This document shows, in pieces, positions 1 through 4,837 of a stretch of DNA of 6,201 nt (its first letter is position 1; each line of letters begins with the position of its first letter). The stretch lies in NCBI GenBank assembly GCA_018302185.1, contig JAGVZX010000043.1, positions 1-6,201 on the forward strand. Reading direction: 5' to 3'. The notes beneath the pieces were generated by a model. The model worked only from the letters and a program-made list of their open reading frames with translations. It did not search any database and was not told the origin of the DNA. The DNA comes from Candidatus Woesearchaeota archaeon (lineage in GTDB: Archaea > Nanobdellota > Nanobdellia > Woesearchaeales > UBA10200). The translations under genes were made by a program, and so were the position numbers.

Positions 1-771
1 CAGCACCCTATTGTAAGAGAAGCTCTTAAGCTTCTTGGGATTGACGAGCCTATAGAAGTGGCTATACAGGCGGATATACCTGCAAAAACAGGGCTTGGCT
101 CTTCAAGCAGCTTTGGGGTTGGATTGCTGCATGCCCTTCATACATTTAAAGGGGAGTTTGCAGGACCTGAACAGCTTGCAAGAGAGGCATGCCATATAGA
201 GATAGAAATGCTGGGAAGGCCGATAGGAAAGCAGGACCACTATGCTGCTGCATACGGCGGGATTAATTACATACAGTTTCTTAGAGACGAGAATACCCTT
301 GTCGATCCTTTGATCTGCAGGAAAGAAGTGAGGGAAGGGTTATTCCGGAATCTTATGGTCTTCTACACAAATGTAACAAGAGACTCTGCTTCCATACTTA
401 CCAGGCAGCAGAAGGAGACAAAAAGCAAGATAAAGGTGCTGAAGCAGATGAGGGACATAGGCAGCGAGATGAGGGACATTATCCAAAAAGGCAGCGGCTT
501 GAGTAAATTCGGCAGGCTGCTTGACAAGTCATGGCATTTGAAAAAGCAGGTGACAAAAGGCATCTCAAATTCCGCAATAGACGGGTATTATAAAAGGGCA
601 ATAAAAGCCGGGGCTCTTGGGGGGAAAATCCTTGGCGCCGGAGGCGGCGGATTTCTTCTGATTTATGCAGAAGGCAAGCGCCAAAATGAAGTGAGAAAAT
701 CGTTAAGCAGCCTCCTGGAGCTTGAATTTGGCTACGAGCCGCAGGGAAGCAAAATTATTTATATAATGTGA
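1..771 (+). CDS. hddA: GHMP kinase, heptose 7-phosphate kinase type (5' end outside window)
   Basis: This is the 3' part of a sugar kinase. The reading frame is open from base 1, giving 256 residues; the family is usually about 330-345 residues, so roughly 80 N-terminal residues lie upstream. The GTG at 58 is an internal valine, not a start. Visible motifs, numbered from the first residue in the window, are the ATP-binding loop IPAKTGLGSSSSFG (about 26-39), the segment IGKQDHYAAAYGG (about 75-87) carrying the probable catalytic Asp, and the C-terminal GHMP motif GKILGAGGGGF (about 208-218). The spacing and the KQDxYAAAYGG form match D-glycero-D-manno-heptose 7-phosphate kinase (HddA) and relatives. 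That enzyme phosphorylates heptose 7-phosphate at C1, on the way to an NDP-heptose, in the cytoplasm. The isomerase that supplies this pathway follows 13 bp downstream, which supports the call. A fucokinase-like or other GHMP sugar kinase remains possible. Confidence 0.8.
   Translation, partial: QHPIVREALKLLGIDEPIEVAIQADIPAKTGLGSSSSFGVGLLHALHTFKGEFAGPEQLAREACHIEIEMLGRPIGKQDHYAAAYGGINYIQFLRDENTLVDPLICRKEVREGLFRNLMVFYTNVTRDSASILTRQQKETKSKIKVLKQMRDIGSEMRDIIQKGSGLSKFGRLLDKSWHLKKQVTKGISNSAIDGYYKRAIKAGALGGKILGAGGGGFLLIYAEGKRQNEVRKSLSSLLELEFGYEPQGSKIIYIM
758..765 (+). promoter_or_regulatory. Possible TATA box for the SIS-domain isomerase
   Basis: TTTATATA lies within the last codons of the upstream kinase gene. 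Its first T is 27 nt before the ATG at 785, close to the spacing of the other TATA elements in this window. No Shine-Dalgarno sequence precedes the ATG. This suggests the isomerase can be transcribed as a leaderless message as well as by read-through. Because the element lies in coding sequence, chance occurrence is a real alternative. Confidence 0.4.
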
Positions 772-784
772 TATTCTTGTCCCC

Positions 785-1390
785 ATGAGCAGGCTAAAGG
801 GAATGTTCGATAATTCAAAGTCAATAGAGCAGTACTCAAAGGATTATTCTGATTACCTGCATTCAATACTGCAAAAAGCGGATTCCAAGCCAATATCGGC
901 TTTTGTTGGTGTATTGCTGAAGGCCAGGCAGGACGGCAGAAGGATTTTCTTCATGGGAAATGGGGGAAGCGCTTCAACGGCATCCCACTTTGCAGCAGAC
1001 CTTTGCAAAAATGTATCGCCTGACACAAAGGATAAGTTCAGGACAATGAGCCTTGTGGACAACAGCGCATTGGCTACTGCGCTTGCCAACGACCTTGGCT
1101 ATGAGAACATTTTTGTCGAGCAGCTGTCAGCCATGATGGAGAAAGGCGATGTTGTAGTGGGGATTTCTGCAAGCGGAAACTCAAAGAACATACTAAAAGC
1201 TGTGGAGTACGCAAATTCAAATGGAGGAATCACAATCGGGATAGTCGGCTTTGACGGCGGCCAATTGAAAAAAGAGGCAATGCACTGCATACATTTTCCT
1301 TCTTACAGCGGCGAGTACGGGCCTGTTGAGGATGCCCACATAATACTCAACCACATAATAGTTACTTACCTTTCTTTCTCAAAGAAATAA
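785..1390 (+). CDS. gmhA: SIS-domain phosphoheptose isomerase (sedoheptulose 7-phosphate isomerase)
   Basis: This 201-residue protein is a full-length member of the GmhA group, whose members are usually about 190-200 residues. It would convert D-sedoheptulose 7-phosphate to D-glycero-D-manno-heptose 7-phosphate, the first step of heptose biosynthesis, in the cytoplasm. An N-terminal helical segment (about 1-50) is followed by the SIS fold. The sugar-phosphate loop GNGGSASTASH is at 58-68 and the second serine-rich phosphate loop SASGNSKN at 128-135. The C-terminal VEDAHIILNH (181-190) matches the GmhA helix that carries the active-site histidine, here His185. The ATG at 785 is preferred over the in-frame ATG at 803 because a TATA-like element lies 27 nt upstream of it. 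The gene follows the heptose kinase by 13 bp, so the two probably act in consecutive steps. Other SIS isomerases are less likely because of the VEDAH motif. Confidence 0.85.
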   Translation: MSRLKGMFDNSKSIEQYSKDYSDYLHSILQKADSKPISAFVGVLLKARQDGRRIFFMGNGGSASTASHFAADLCKNVSPDTKDKFRTMSLVDNSALATALANDLGYENIFVEQLSAMMEKGDVVVGISASGNSKNILKAVEYANSNGGITIGIVGFDGGQLKKEAMHCIHFPSYSGEYGPVEDAHIILNHIIVTYLSFSKK

Positions 1391-1397
1391 GATTGCC

Positions 1398-1425
1398 CTG
1401 GCCAAAAGGCATTCAGGCTGGCCAA
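1398..1425. repeat. Two direct copies of CTGGCCAA, 20 bp apart, upstream of the GT2 TATA box
   Basis: CTGGCCAA occurs at 1398-1405 and again at 1418-1425, each containing the palindrome TGGCCA. The 20-bp period places both copies on about the same face of the helix. The downstream copy ends 7 bp before the TATA element of the glycosyltransferase. This is a plausible regulator-binding site, but there is no direct evidence for binding. Confidence 0.35.
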
Positions 1426-1432
1426 CCCAAAA

Positions 1433-1440
1433 TTTATAAA
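1433..1440 (+). promoter_or_regulatory. TATA box of the glycosyltransferase-SDR operon
   Basis: TTTATAAA is a near-canonical archaeal box A. Its first T is 29 nt before the ATG at 1462, which places the predicted transcription start at or very near the start codon. No Shine-Dalgarno sequence is present, so a leaderless message is expected. It lies in the 71-bp gap after the isomerase stop codon. Confidence 0.65.
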
Positions 1441-1441
1441 T

Positions 1442-1461
1442 AAGGCATCTTTTTTTGCCTT
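1442..1461 (+). terminator. Hairpin with T7 tract between the isomerase and glycosyltransferase genes
   Basis: AAGGCA (1442-1447) is complementary to TGCCTT (1456-1461), with an 8-nt T-rich loop that overlaps a run of seven T (1450-1456). Oligo-T tracts terminate archaeal transcription, so this is a plausible terminator for read-through from the isomerase. If the glycosyltransferase message is leaderless, the hairpin would be absent from it. The stem is only 6 bp, so support is moderate to weak. Confidence 0.35.
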
Positions 1462-2175
1462 ATGCGCGACATCACAATTATTATACCGACTTACAATGAA
1501 GAGAAAATTCTGCGCAAAAACCTGCTTGAGATATACAATGGAATTTCAAAAAAGTTTCCCGGCAGGTGTATGTTTGTGATAGTGGACAGCAACAGCACAG
1601 ACAAAACTCCTGTTATAAGCAGGGAGTTTGCAAGAAAGCATAAAGATGTGTCTTACATCAATGTCAATTGCGATGGCAAGGGGGGCAAAATAATTTACAC
1701 GGCTTTAAGAAGCAATACGCCTTATGCCGGGTGGATAGACAGTGATATTCCGTTAAAAATGGAGGAGTACTACAGGCTGATGGACAATGTGATTTGCAAA
1801 AATGCCGACATAGCCATAGCATCAAGGTATGCGGAAGGGGCTAAAATAAAAAGGCATGTCATGAGGCTGCTTCTTTCAAAACTGTACCATAACCTGGTGA
1901 GGGCGCTGTTTTTAATCAGTGCCACTGACAGCAGCTGCGGGGCAAAATTCTGGAACATGAAAATTACAAAAAACGTATGGCCGTCTGTAAAGGGCCAGAA
2001 GTGGTTCTTTGACACAGAGCTTGTGTATTATTCCGTCAAAAAAGGGTACAGGCTTGTTGAGGTTCCTGTAACTTTCAGGGATAGGAATGACTCAAGATTC
2101 AACGTCCTTAAAGAGGGCTTTAAAGTAGGCTTGGAAGTGCTTAATTTCAGGCTTAGGACGTTATTTGGAAAATGA
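1462..2175 (+). CDS. Family 2 glycosyltransferase, polyprenyl/dolichyl-phosphate sugar synthase type
   Basis: This 237-residue GT-A fold enzyme is expected to transfer a sugar from a nucleotide donor, probably to a polyprenyl or dolichyl phosphate at the inner membrane face. Landmarks are PTYNEE (9-14), VDSNSTDKT (41-49), DGKGGKIIYTAL (71-82), the metal-binding DSD (93-95), ASRYAEGAK (120-128), TDSSCGAKFW (155-164) and FFDTELVYYSVKKGYRLVEV (182-201). The last two resemble the late conserved blocks of dolichyl-phosphate glucosyl/mannosyltransferases (Alg5/Dpm1 group). No C-terminal membrane helices are present, so it is a soluble or peripherally attached form. The ATG at 1462 is fixed by the TATA box 29 nt upstream. 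Its TGA overlaps the ATG of the next gene as ATGA, implying translational coupling. The donor sugar is unknown; the neighbouring heptose genes make a heptose-derived donor one option. Confidence 0.85.
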   Translation: MRDITIIIPTYNEEKILRKNLLEIYNGISKKFPGRCMFVIVDSNSTDKTPVISREFARKHKDVSYINVNCDGKGGKIIYTALRSNTPYAGWIDSDIPLKMEEYYRLMDNVICKNADIAIASRYAEGAKIKRHVMRLLLSKLYHNLVRALFLISATDSSCGAKFWNMKITKNVWPSVKGQKWFFDTELVYYSVKKGYRLVEVPVTFRDRNDSRFNVLKEGFKVGLEVLNFRLRTLFGK

Positions 2176-3092
2176 GCGCGAAAATACTTGTAACCGGGGC
2201 AAGCGGTTTTCTTGGAAGGCACCTTATAAAAAAATTGGCTGCAGATAATGGGCAGGTCTATGGCATTGTGAATTCCAGGCTGACTTCTGTAAAAGGGCTG
2301 ATTGACCAGGCTAAAATTTATAAAGCGAACTTGTCAGATTACAGTTCAGCAGAAAAGATTATAACAAAAATAAAGCCGGACATAATATTCCATCTGGCAG
2401 GGTACCTTGGAAAAAGCGAGGGCGCTGAAGAGATTAAGCATGCATTTGAGTCAAATGTGCTGTGCACGCTGAACCTACTCATATCAGGCAATGCAGTCAA
2501 CTATTCAAGGCTTGTTTTCGCAGGCAGCTATGCAGAGTATGGCAGTCAGGCTGTGCCTTTCAGGGAAGAATATAAGTTGAATCCTGCTTCGTCTTACGGC
2601 ACTTCAAAAGCAGTGGCAGAGCTTTACTGCAGGTTATTCCAGGCATATGGAAAGCCGATTACAATTTTAAGATTTTCAGCGCTGTATGGCCCATGCCAGC
2701 AAATATCGTCATTGATACCATCTGTTATAAATTCTGCTCTTGCCGGAAAAGAAATAATCATGACGCAGGGCACGCAGTCAAGGGATTTCCTGTATGTTGA
2801 TGATGCTGTGAACGCTCTTCTTAAATCTGCCGCCAATCCGCGCGCAAAAGGGGAGATTTTCAATATCGGCTCCGGAAAAGAAGTCCAGATAAGAAAGATT
2901 GCAGAAAGTATAGTGAAGCTATGCAAGAGCAAAAGCAGGATTAAGGCAGGGGCGCTGCCGCAGCGGAAAAATGAAGTTATGCATGTATACGGCGACATAT
3001 CAAAAGCCAAAAGGCTGTTGGGCTGGTCTCCGGAAACTAAGCTCGACGGCGGTCTTAAGAAGACAATAAAGTGGTATAAGGGAAAGAAGTGA
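2172..3092 (+). CDS. Extended SDR NAD-dependent nucleotide-sugar epimerase/dehydratase
   Basis: This 306-residue protein has the length and motif order of an extended short-chain dehydrogenase/reductase acting on NDP-sugars. The Rossmann loop GASGFLG is at 9-15, the FHLAG segment at 73-77, AGSYAEYG with the probable catalytic Ser at 117-124, the catalytic YGTSK (Tyr142, Lys146) at 142-146, RFSALYGP at 167-174, the substrate-site motif RDFLYVDD at 204-211 and FNIGSG at 230-235. Such enzymes perform 4-epimerisation, 4,6-dehydration or reduction of nucleotide sugars. Which reaction applies cannot be told from these motifs. Its ATG overlaps the glycosyltransferase stop by 4 bp, so the two are probably co-transcribed and coupled, and it may prepare that enzyme's donor. 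Its 3' end converges on the next SDR gene with a 10-bp gap. Confidence 0.85.
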   Translation: MSAKILVTGASGFLGRHLIKKLAADNGQVYGIVNSRLTSVKGLIDQAKIYKANLSDYSSAEKIITKIKPDIIFHLAGYLGKSEGAEEIKHAFESNVLCTLNLLISGNAVNYSRLVFAGSYAEYGSQAVPFREEYKLNPASSYGTSKAVAELYCRLFQAYGKPITILRFSALYGPCQQISSLIPSVINSALAGKEIIMTQGTQSRDFLYVDDAVNALLKSAANPRAKGEIFNIGSGKEVQIRKIAESIVKLCKSKSRIKAGALPQRKNEVMHVYGDISKAKRLLGWSPETKLDGGLKKTIKWYKGKK

Positions 3093-3104
3093 ACTGATTC
3101 ACTT
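3087..3104. terminator. Hairpin joining the stop codons of the convergent SDR genes
   Basis: AAGTGAA (3087-3093) and TTCACTT (3098-3104) form a perfect 7-bp stem around the loop CTGA. The left arm holds the TGA of the plus-strand gene (3090-3092), and the right arm holds two of the three bases of the minus-strand TAA (3103-3105). The position suggests a bidirectional 3' end or mRNA 3' stabiliser. No T tract follows on either side, so it is not a classic intrinsic terminator. Confidence 0.4.
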
Positions 3105-4035
3105 ACTCATAAAATAAGCTCTCCTTGCCAAGATGCTCTTTGTACCAGTTGTAAGTTGTTTTGATGCCTTCCTGGATATTGACTTTCGGCTGCCATCCAA
3201 GCGCCCTTAATTTTTCAATGGAAGGCACTCTTTTCATTATCTCCCTTTCTTTTTGCCTTGTCTCTTTTCCAAATCCGGCTATTCTCGGCTTTATATCTTT
3301 GCCGGAAAACTTGATTATCAGTTCAGCAAGCTCTTTCATTGTAATCTTGTCTGTGTTGGCTATGTTGTACGCCTCTCCTTTTGCGCCTTTCTTTCTCACT
3401 GTTTCAATCCCGCTGATAACATCGGCTATATGTGTAAAGCACCTGACCTGGCTTCCGTCGCCAAAAACCAAAGGCTGCTCGCCGTTAAGCGCCTTTTGCA
3501 TGAAAATAGGCATGACCCACTCAAAGCCCTGCCCGGGCCCATAGACATTGAACAGCCTTACCGGATTAATGTCCATGCCGTATTCCTGCACATACCCCTT
3601 TGCATACATCTCTGCTGTCAGTTTTGAAACGCCGTAAATGCTCACAGGGCTTTTCTGGCTGTCTTCTTTTATGGGGATTTCCCTGGGCTCGCCATAAACC
3701 TCTGAAGAGGAGGTGTACACGATTTTTTTGACGCCCGTGCCGAGAGCGCACCTGAATATATTCACAGTCCCGTCTATGTTGACTGCAAGCGTATTCAACG
3801 GCTTTTTATCAGAATTCACGACACCCAGCTCGGCAGCAAGGTGGTAAACCATATCACAGTCCCTCATGTCCCACCTTATGTCTTCCAGAACGGACTTTTT
3901 TACAAACTCAAGATTTTTGTGCGTGAATTTGATTGGCTTGATGTCTATAACCTTGACTTGGCCACCTTCATCAAGCAAATGCTTAACCAAAGTATGCCCG
4001 ATGAATCCGTTTCCTCCTGTCACGAGTATTTTCAT
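3103..4035 (-). CDS. Extended SDR NAD-dependent nucleotide-sugar epimerase/dehydratase (second copy)
   Basis: This 310-residue extended SDR is on the opposite strand to the other sugar genes. Visible motifs are GGNGFIG (7-13) for NAD binding, Asp31 at the end of the second strand as expected for NAD rather than NADP, YHLAAELGV (64-72), TSSSEVYGE (108-116), the catalytic YGVSK (Tyr134, Lys138), RLFNVYGPGQG (160-170) and RCFTHIADV (198-206). The pattern fits the UDP-glucose/galactose 4-epimerase, dTDP-glucose dehydratase and UDP-glucuronate decarboxylase families without separating them. It differs clearly in sequence from the SDR at 2172-3092, so it is not a recent duplicate. The ATG at 4033-4035 is supported by a TATA element 30 nt upstream. 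A separate promoter implies control independent of the glycosyltransferase operon. Confidence 0.85.
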   Translation of the reverse strand: MKILVTGGNGFIGHTLVKHLLDEGGQVKVIDIKPIKFTHKNLEFVKKSVLEDIRWDMRDCDMVYHLAAELGVVNSDKKPLNTLAVNIDGTVNIFRCALGTGVKKIVYTSSSEVYGEPREIPIKEDSQKSPVSIYGVSKLTAEMYAKGYVQEYGMDINPVRLFNVYGPGQGFEWVMPIFMQKALNGEQPLVFGDGSQVRCFTHIADVISGIETVRKKGAKGEAYNIANTDKITMKELAELIIKFSGKDIKPRIAGFGKETRQKEREIMKRVPSIEKLRALGWQPKVNIQEGIKTTYNWYKEHLGKESLFYE

Positions 4036-4057
4036 ACTCCAAGAGATTTCGGGTTAA

Positions 4058-4065
4058 TTTATAAA
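4058..4065 (-). promoter_or_regulatory. TATA box of the minus-strand SDR gene
   Basis: TTTATAAA reads identically on the minus strand and lies within AATTTATAAATT. On the minus strand its first T is 30 nt before the ATG ending at 4035. A leaderless transcript is predicted; the only purine-rich run before the ATG (GGAG) is too close to act as a ribosome site. Confidence 0.65.
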
Positions 4066-4096
4066 TTTAACGAGCTAATGGCATAAAAGAGGAAGT

Positions 4097-4104
4097 TTTA
4101 AATA
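4097..4104 (+). promoter_or_regulatory. Orphan TATA-like element
   Basis: TTTAAATA matches the archaeal box A well. A transcript would be expected to start near 4122-4127, but no credible start codon or gene follows. It could serve a non-coding RNA or be a remnant. It could also be chance in A/T-rich DNA. Confidence 0.3.
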
Positions 4105-4231
4105 GGTTAAAATTGAATAGGCATTTTGGGGGTCGGTTGGCATTAAAAAGAGAGTGAATCATAACTTAATCGCTTTTTCTTCAGAGTGCATTTTGTGCAA
4201 GTGGTAGTGAAGTTTTTCAAATGTTTTCGTT

Positions 4232-4261
4232 CAAGTTTTCGAAGTATATTTGTGAAACTTG
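4232..4261. repeat. Inverted repeat CAAGTTT / AAACTTG upstream of the toxin promoter
   Basis: CAAGTTT (4232-4238) and AAACTTG (4255-4261) are perfect reverse complements separated by 16 bp. Just before them GTTTTCG appears twice (from 4223 and from 4235). The structure ends 13 bp before the toxin TATA element, where an operator for an autoregulated toxin-antitoxin locus would be plausible. Confidence 0.35.
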
Positions 4262-4273
4262 CTCAGCAATAGG

Positions 4274-4282
4274 TATTTATAC
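4274..4282 (+). promoter_or_regulatory. TATA box of the toxin gene
   Basis: TATTTATAC contains TTTATA starting at 4276, 28 nt before the ATG at 4304. This spacing supports a leaderless message and decides the start codon in favour of 4304 over the in-frame TTG at 4259, which lies upstream of the promoter. Confidence 0.6.
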
Positions 4283-4303
4283 AAGCGGTATTCATGCAAT
4301 ATT

Positions 4304-4609
4304 ATGCCTTATCAGATATATGAGACTGAAACTTTTTCAAAATTGTATGGGGCAATGGAAAAAGTTGAGCAGGAGTGGGTTGATAAAATAAAACAGCAGC
4401 TAATCGAAAATCCACAAACAGGCAAGCCATTAATATTTGATTGGTTCAGGGAAAAGAAATTTGGAGACAAAAGAATGTACTACTTAATCTACAAGGGTGT
4501 TTCAAAGATTTTGCTGGCATCTTTTGGCTCAAAAAAAGACCAGCAGAAAATAATTGACCATGTTATTGAAAATAAAGAAAGGTACAGGAAAATAATAGAA
4601 TCAGTTTAG
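4304..4609 (+). CDS. RelE/ParE-superfamily toxin (probable mRNA interferase)
   Basis: This 101-residue basic protein has the size and pattern of archaeal RelE-type toxins, which cleave mRNA in the ribosome. Helical segments (about 8-36) are followed by NPQTGKPL (36-43) and the strand-rich core with FREKKFGDKRMYYLIY (48-63), ILLASFGSKKDQQKI (69-83) and a C-terminal helix ending in ERYRKIIESV. The basic and aromatic residues Lys52, Lys56, Arg57, Tyr59 and Tyr60 sit where RelE toxins carry catalytic or RNA-binding side chains; the exact roles are inferred. The ATG at 4304 is chosen because of the TATA box 28 nt upstream. A small antitoxin-like gene lies on the opposite strand, and the two stop codons overlap by 4 bp. 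Toxin and antitoxin genes are usually adjacent and co-directional, so this layout is unusual. Confidence 0.8.
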   Translation: MPYQIYETETFSKLYGAMEKVEQEWVDKIKQQLIENPQTGKPLIFDWFREKKFGDKRMYYLIYKGVSKILLASFGSKKDQQKIIDHVIENKERYRKIIESV

Positions 4610-4746
4610 GCTACTCTTCTTATTCTTCCAGCTTCGGCATCTTTCAGGCTGCTTTCCAGCTGTAAGAGGATATCATCTGCAATTTCTGCTTTCTTTTTAA
4701 GTTTTGTATACTCTTCTTTCGGTATGGTCACAGTTTCTTGTTTCAT
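4606..4746 (-). CDS. Small antitoxin, probable partner of the RelE-type toxin
   Basis: This 46-residue protein begins MKQETVTIPKEEYTKLKKKA and continues with a predicted helix through AEIADDILLQLESSLKDAEA to a basic tail GRIRRVA. A short strand (ETVTIP), a charged helix and a basic C-terminus are typical of the small archaeal antitoxins paired with RelE toxins, in which the N-terminal part may dimerise and bind DNA and the helix wraps the toxin. The open frame reaches back to 4803, but the ATG at 4744-4746 is preferred because a TATA-like element lies 30 nt upstream and the extra 19 residues do not resemble the family. Its last 4 bp overlap the toxin gene on the other strand. Its promoter region is shared head to head with the RHS-type gene. 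Confidence 0.75.
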   Translation of the reverse strand: MKQETVTIPKEEYTKLKKKAEIADDILLQLESSLKDAEAGRIRRVA

Positions 4747-4750
4747 AATT

Positions 4751-4768
4751 ACTGCCAGTACTGCCAGC
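4751..4768. repeat. Tandem 9-bp repeat in the antitoxin promoter
   Basis: ACTGCCAGT (4751-4759) is followed directly by ACTGCCAGC (4760-4768), identical at 8 of 9 positions, and the junction forms the palindrome CAGTACTG (4756-4763). It fills the space between the antitoxin TATA element and its start codon. That is where a bound antitoxin or toxin-antitoxin complex would block transcription, so it is a candidate autoregulatory operator. Confidence 0.4.
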
Positions 4769-4770
4769 TT

Positions 4771-4778
4771 AATAAATT
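4771..4778 (-). promoter_or_regulatory. Probable TATA box of the antitoxin gene
   Basis: On the minus strand the element reads AATTTATT. TTTATT begins at 4776, 30 nt before the ATG ending at 4746, matching the spacing of the other units. The match to box A is weaker than for the SDR and glycosyltransferase promoters. Confidence 0.45.
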
Positions 4779-4807
4779 TTTTGGTTTTTACTCTGAACGG
4801 CACAAAT

Positions 4808-4816
4808 CTTTTATAG
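4808..4816 (+). promoter_or_regulatory. Probable TATA box of the RHS-core gene
   Basis: CTTTTATAG contains TTTATA beginning at 4810, 28 nt before the ATG at 4838. There is no Shine-Dalgarno sequence, so a leaderless message is predicted. It lies back to back with the antitoxin promoter within a 91-bp divergent gap. Confidence 0.5.
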
Positions 4817-4837
4817 TCGCCAGTGAAATGAACTACT

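Larger units (their letters stand above)
4066..4303. other. Gene-poor stretch between the sugar block and the toxin gene
   Basis: No open reading frame of convincing length or composition occurs here on either strand. The stretch holds the SDR promoter edge, an apparently orphan TATA-like element at 4097-4104, A/T-rich repeats ending in an inverted repeat (4232-4261), and the toxin promoter (4274-4282). The short plus-strand frame at 4121-4207 (stop TAG) has no ATG and no family resemblance. It may hold a small RNA or decayed coding sequence; I cannot decide which. Confidence 0.5.

Noticed and set aside
58..60. GTG as the start codon of the first gene
   Set aside because: The frame is open and kinase-like back to base 1, and a start here would remove the N-terminal third of the enzyme fold.
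2624..3010. 128-codon open frame on the minus strand inside the first SDR gene
   Set aside because: It lies entirely within a gene with complete SDR motifs on the other strand, and its product resembles no family I know; it is an antisense shadow.
3161..3627. Two plus-strand frames (3161-3544 and 3253-3627) opposite the second SDR gene
   Set aside because: They overlap each other and a well-supported SDR gene on the minus strand, and the products show no recognisable domain.
4259..4303. Upstream TTG start that would lengthen the toxin by 15 residues
   Set aside because: The toxin TATA box (4274-4282) lies inside this extension, so a message from that promoter could not include it; the extra residues do not look like the family N-terminus.
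4221..4391. 56-codon plus-strand frame overlapping the toxin promoter and gene start
   Set aside because: It spans the toxin promoter and the start of a well-supported gene in another frame, lacks a ribosome site and has no family resemblance.
4747..4803. Upstream ATG start that would lengthen the antitoxin by 19 residues
   Set aside because: The likely antitoxin TATA element and tandem repeat fall within this extension, and the ETVTIP start typical of such antitoxins begins directly after the ATG ending at 4746.
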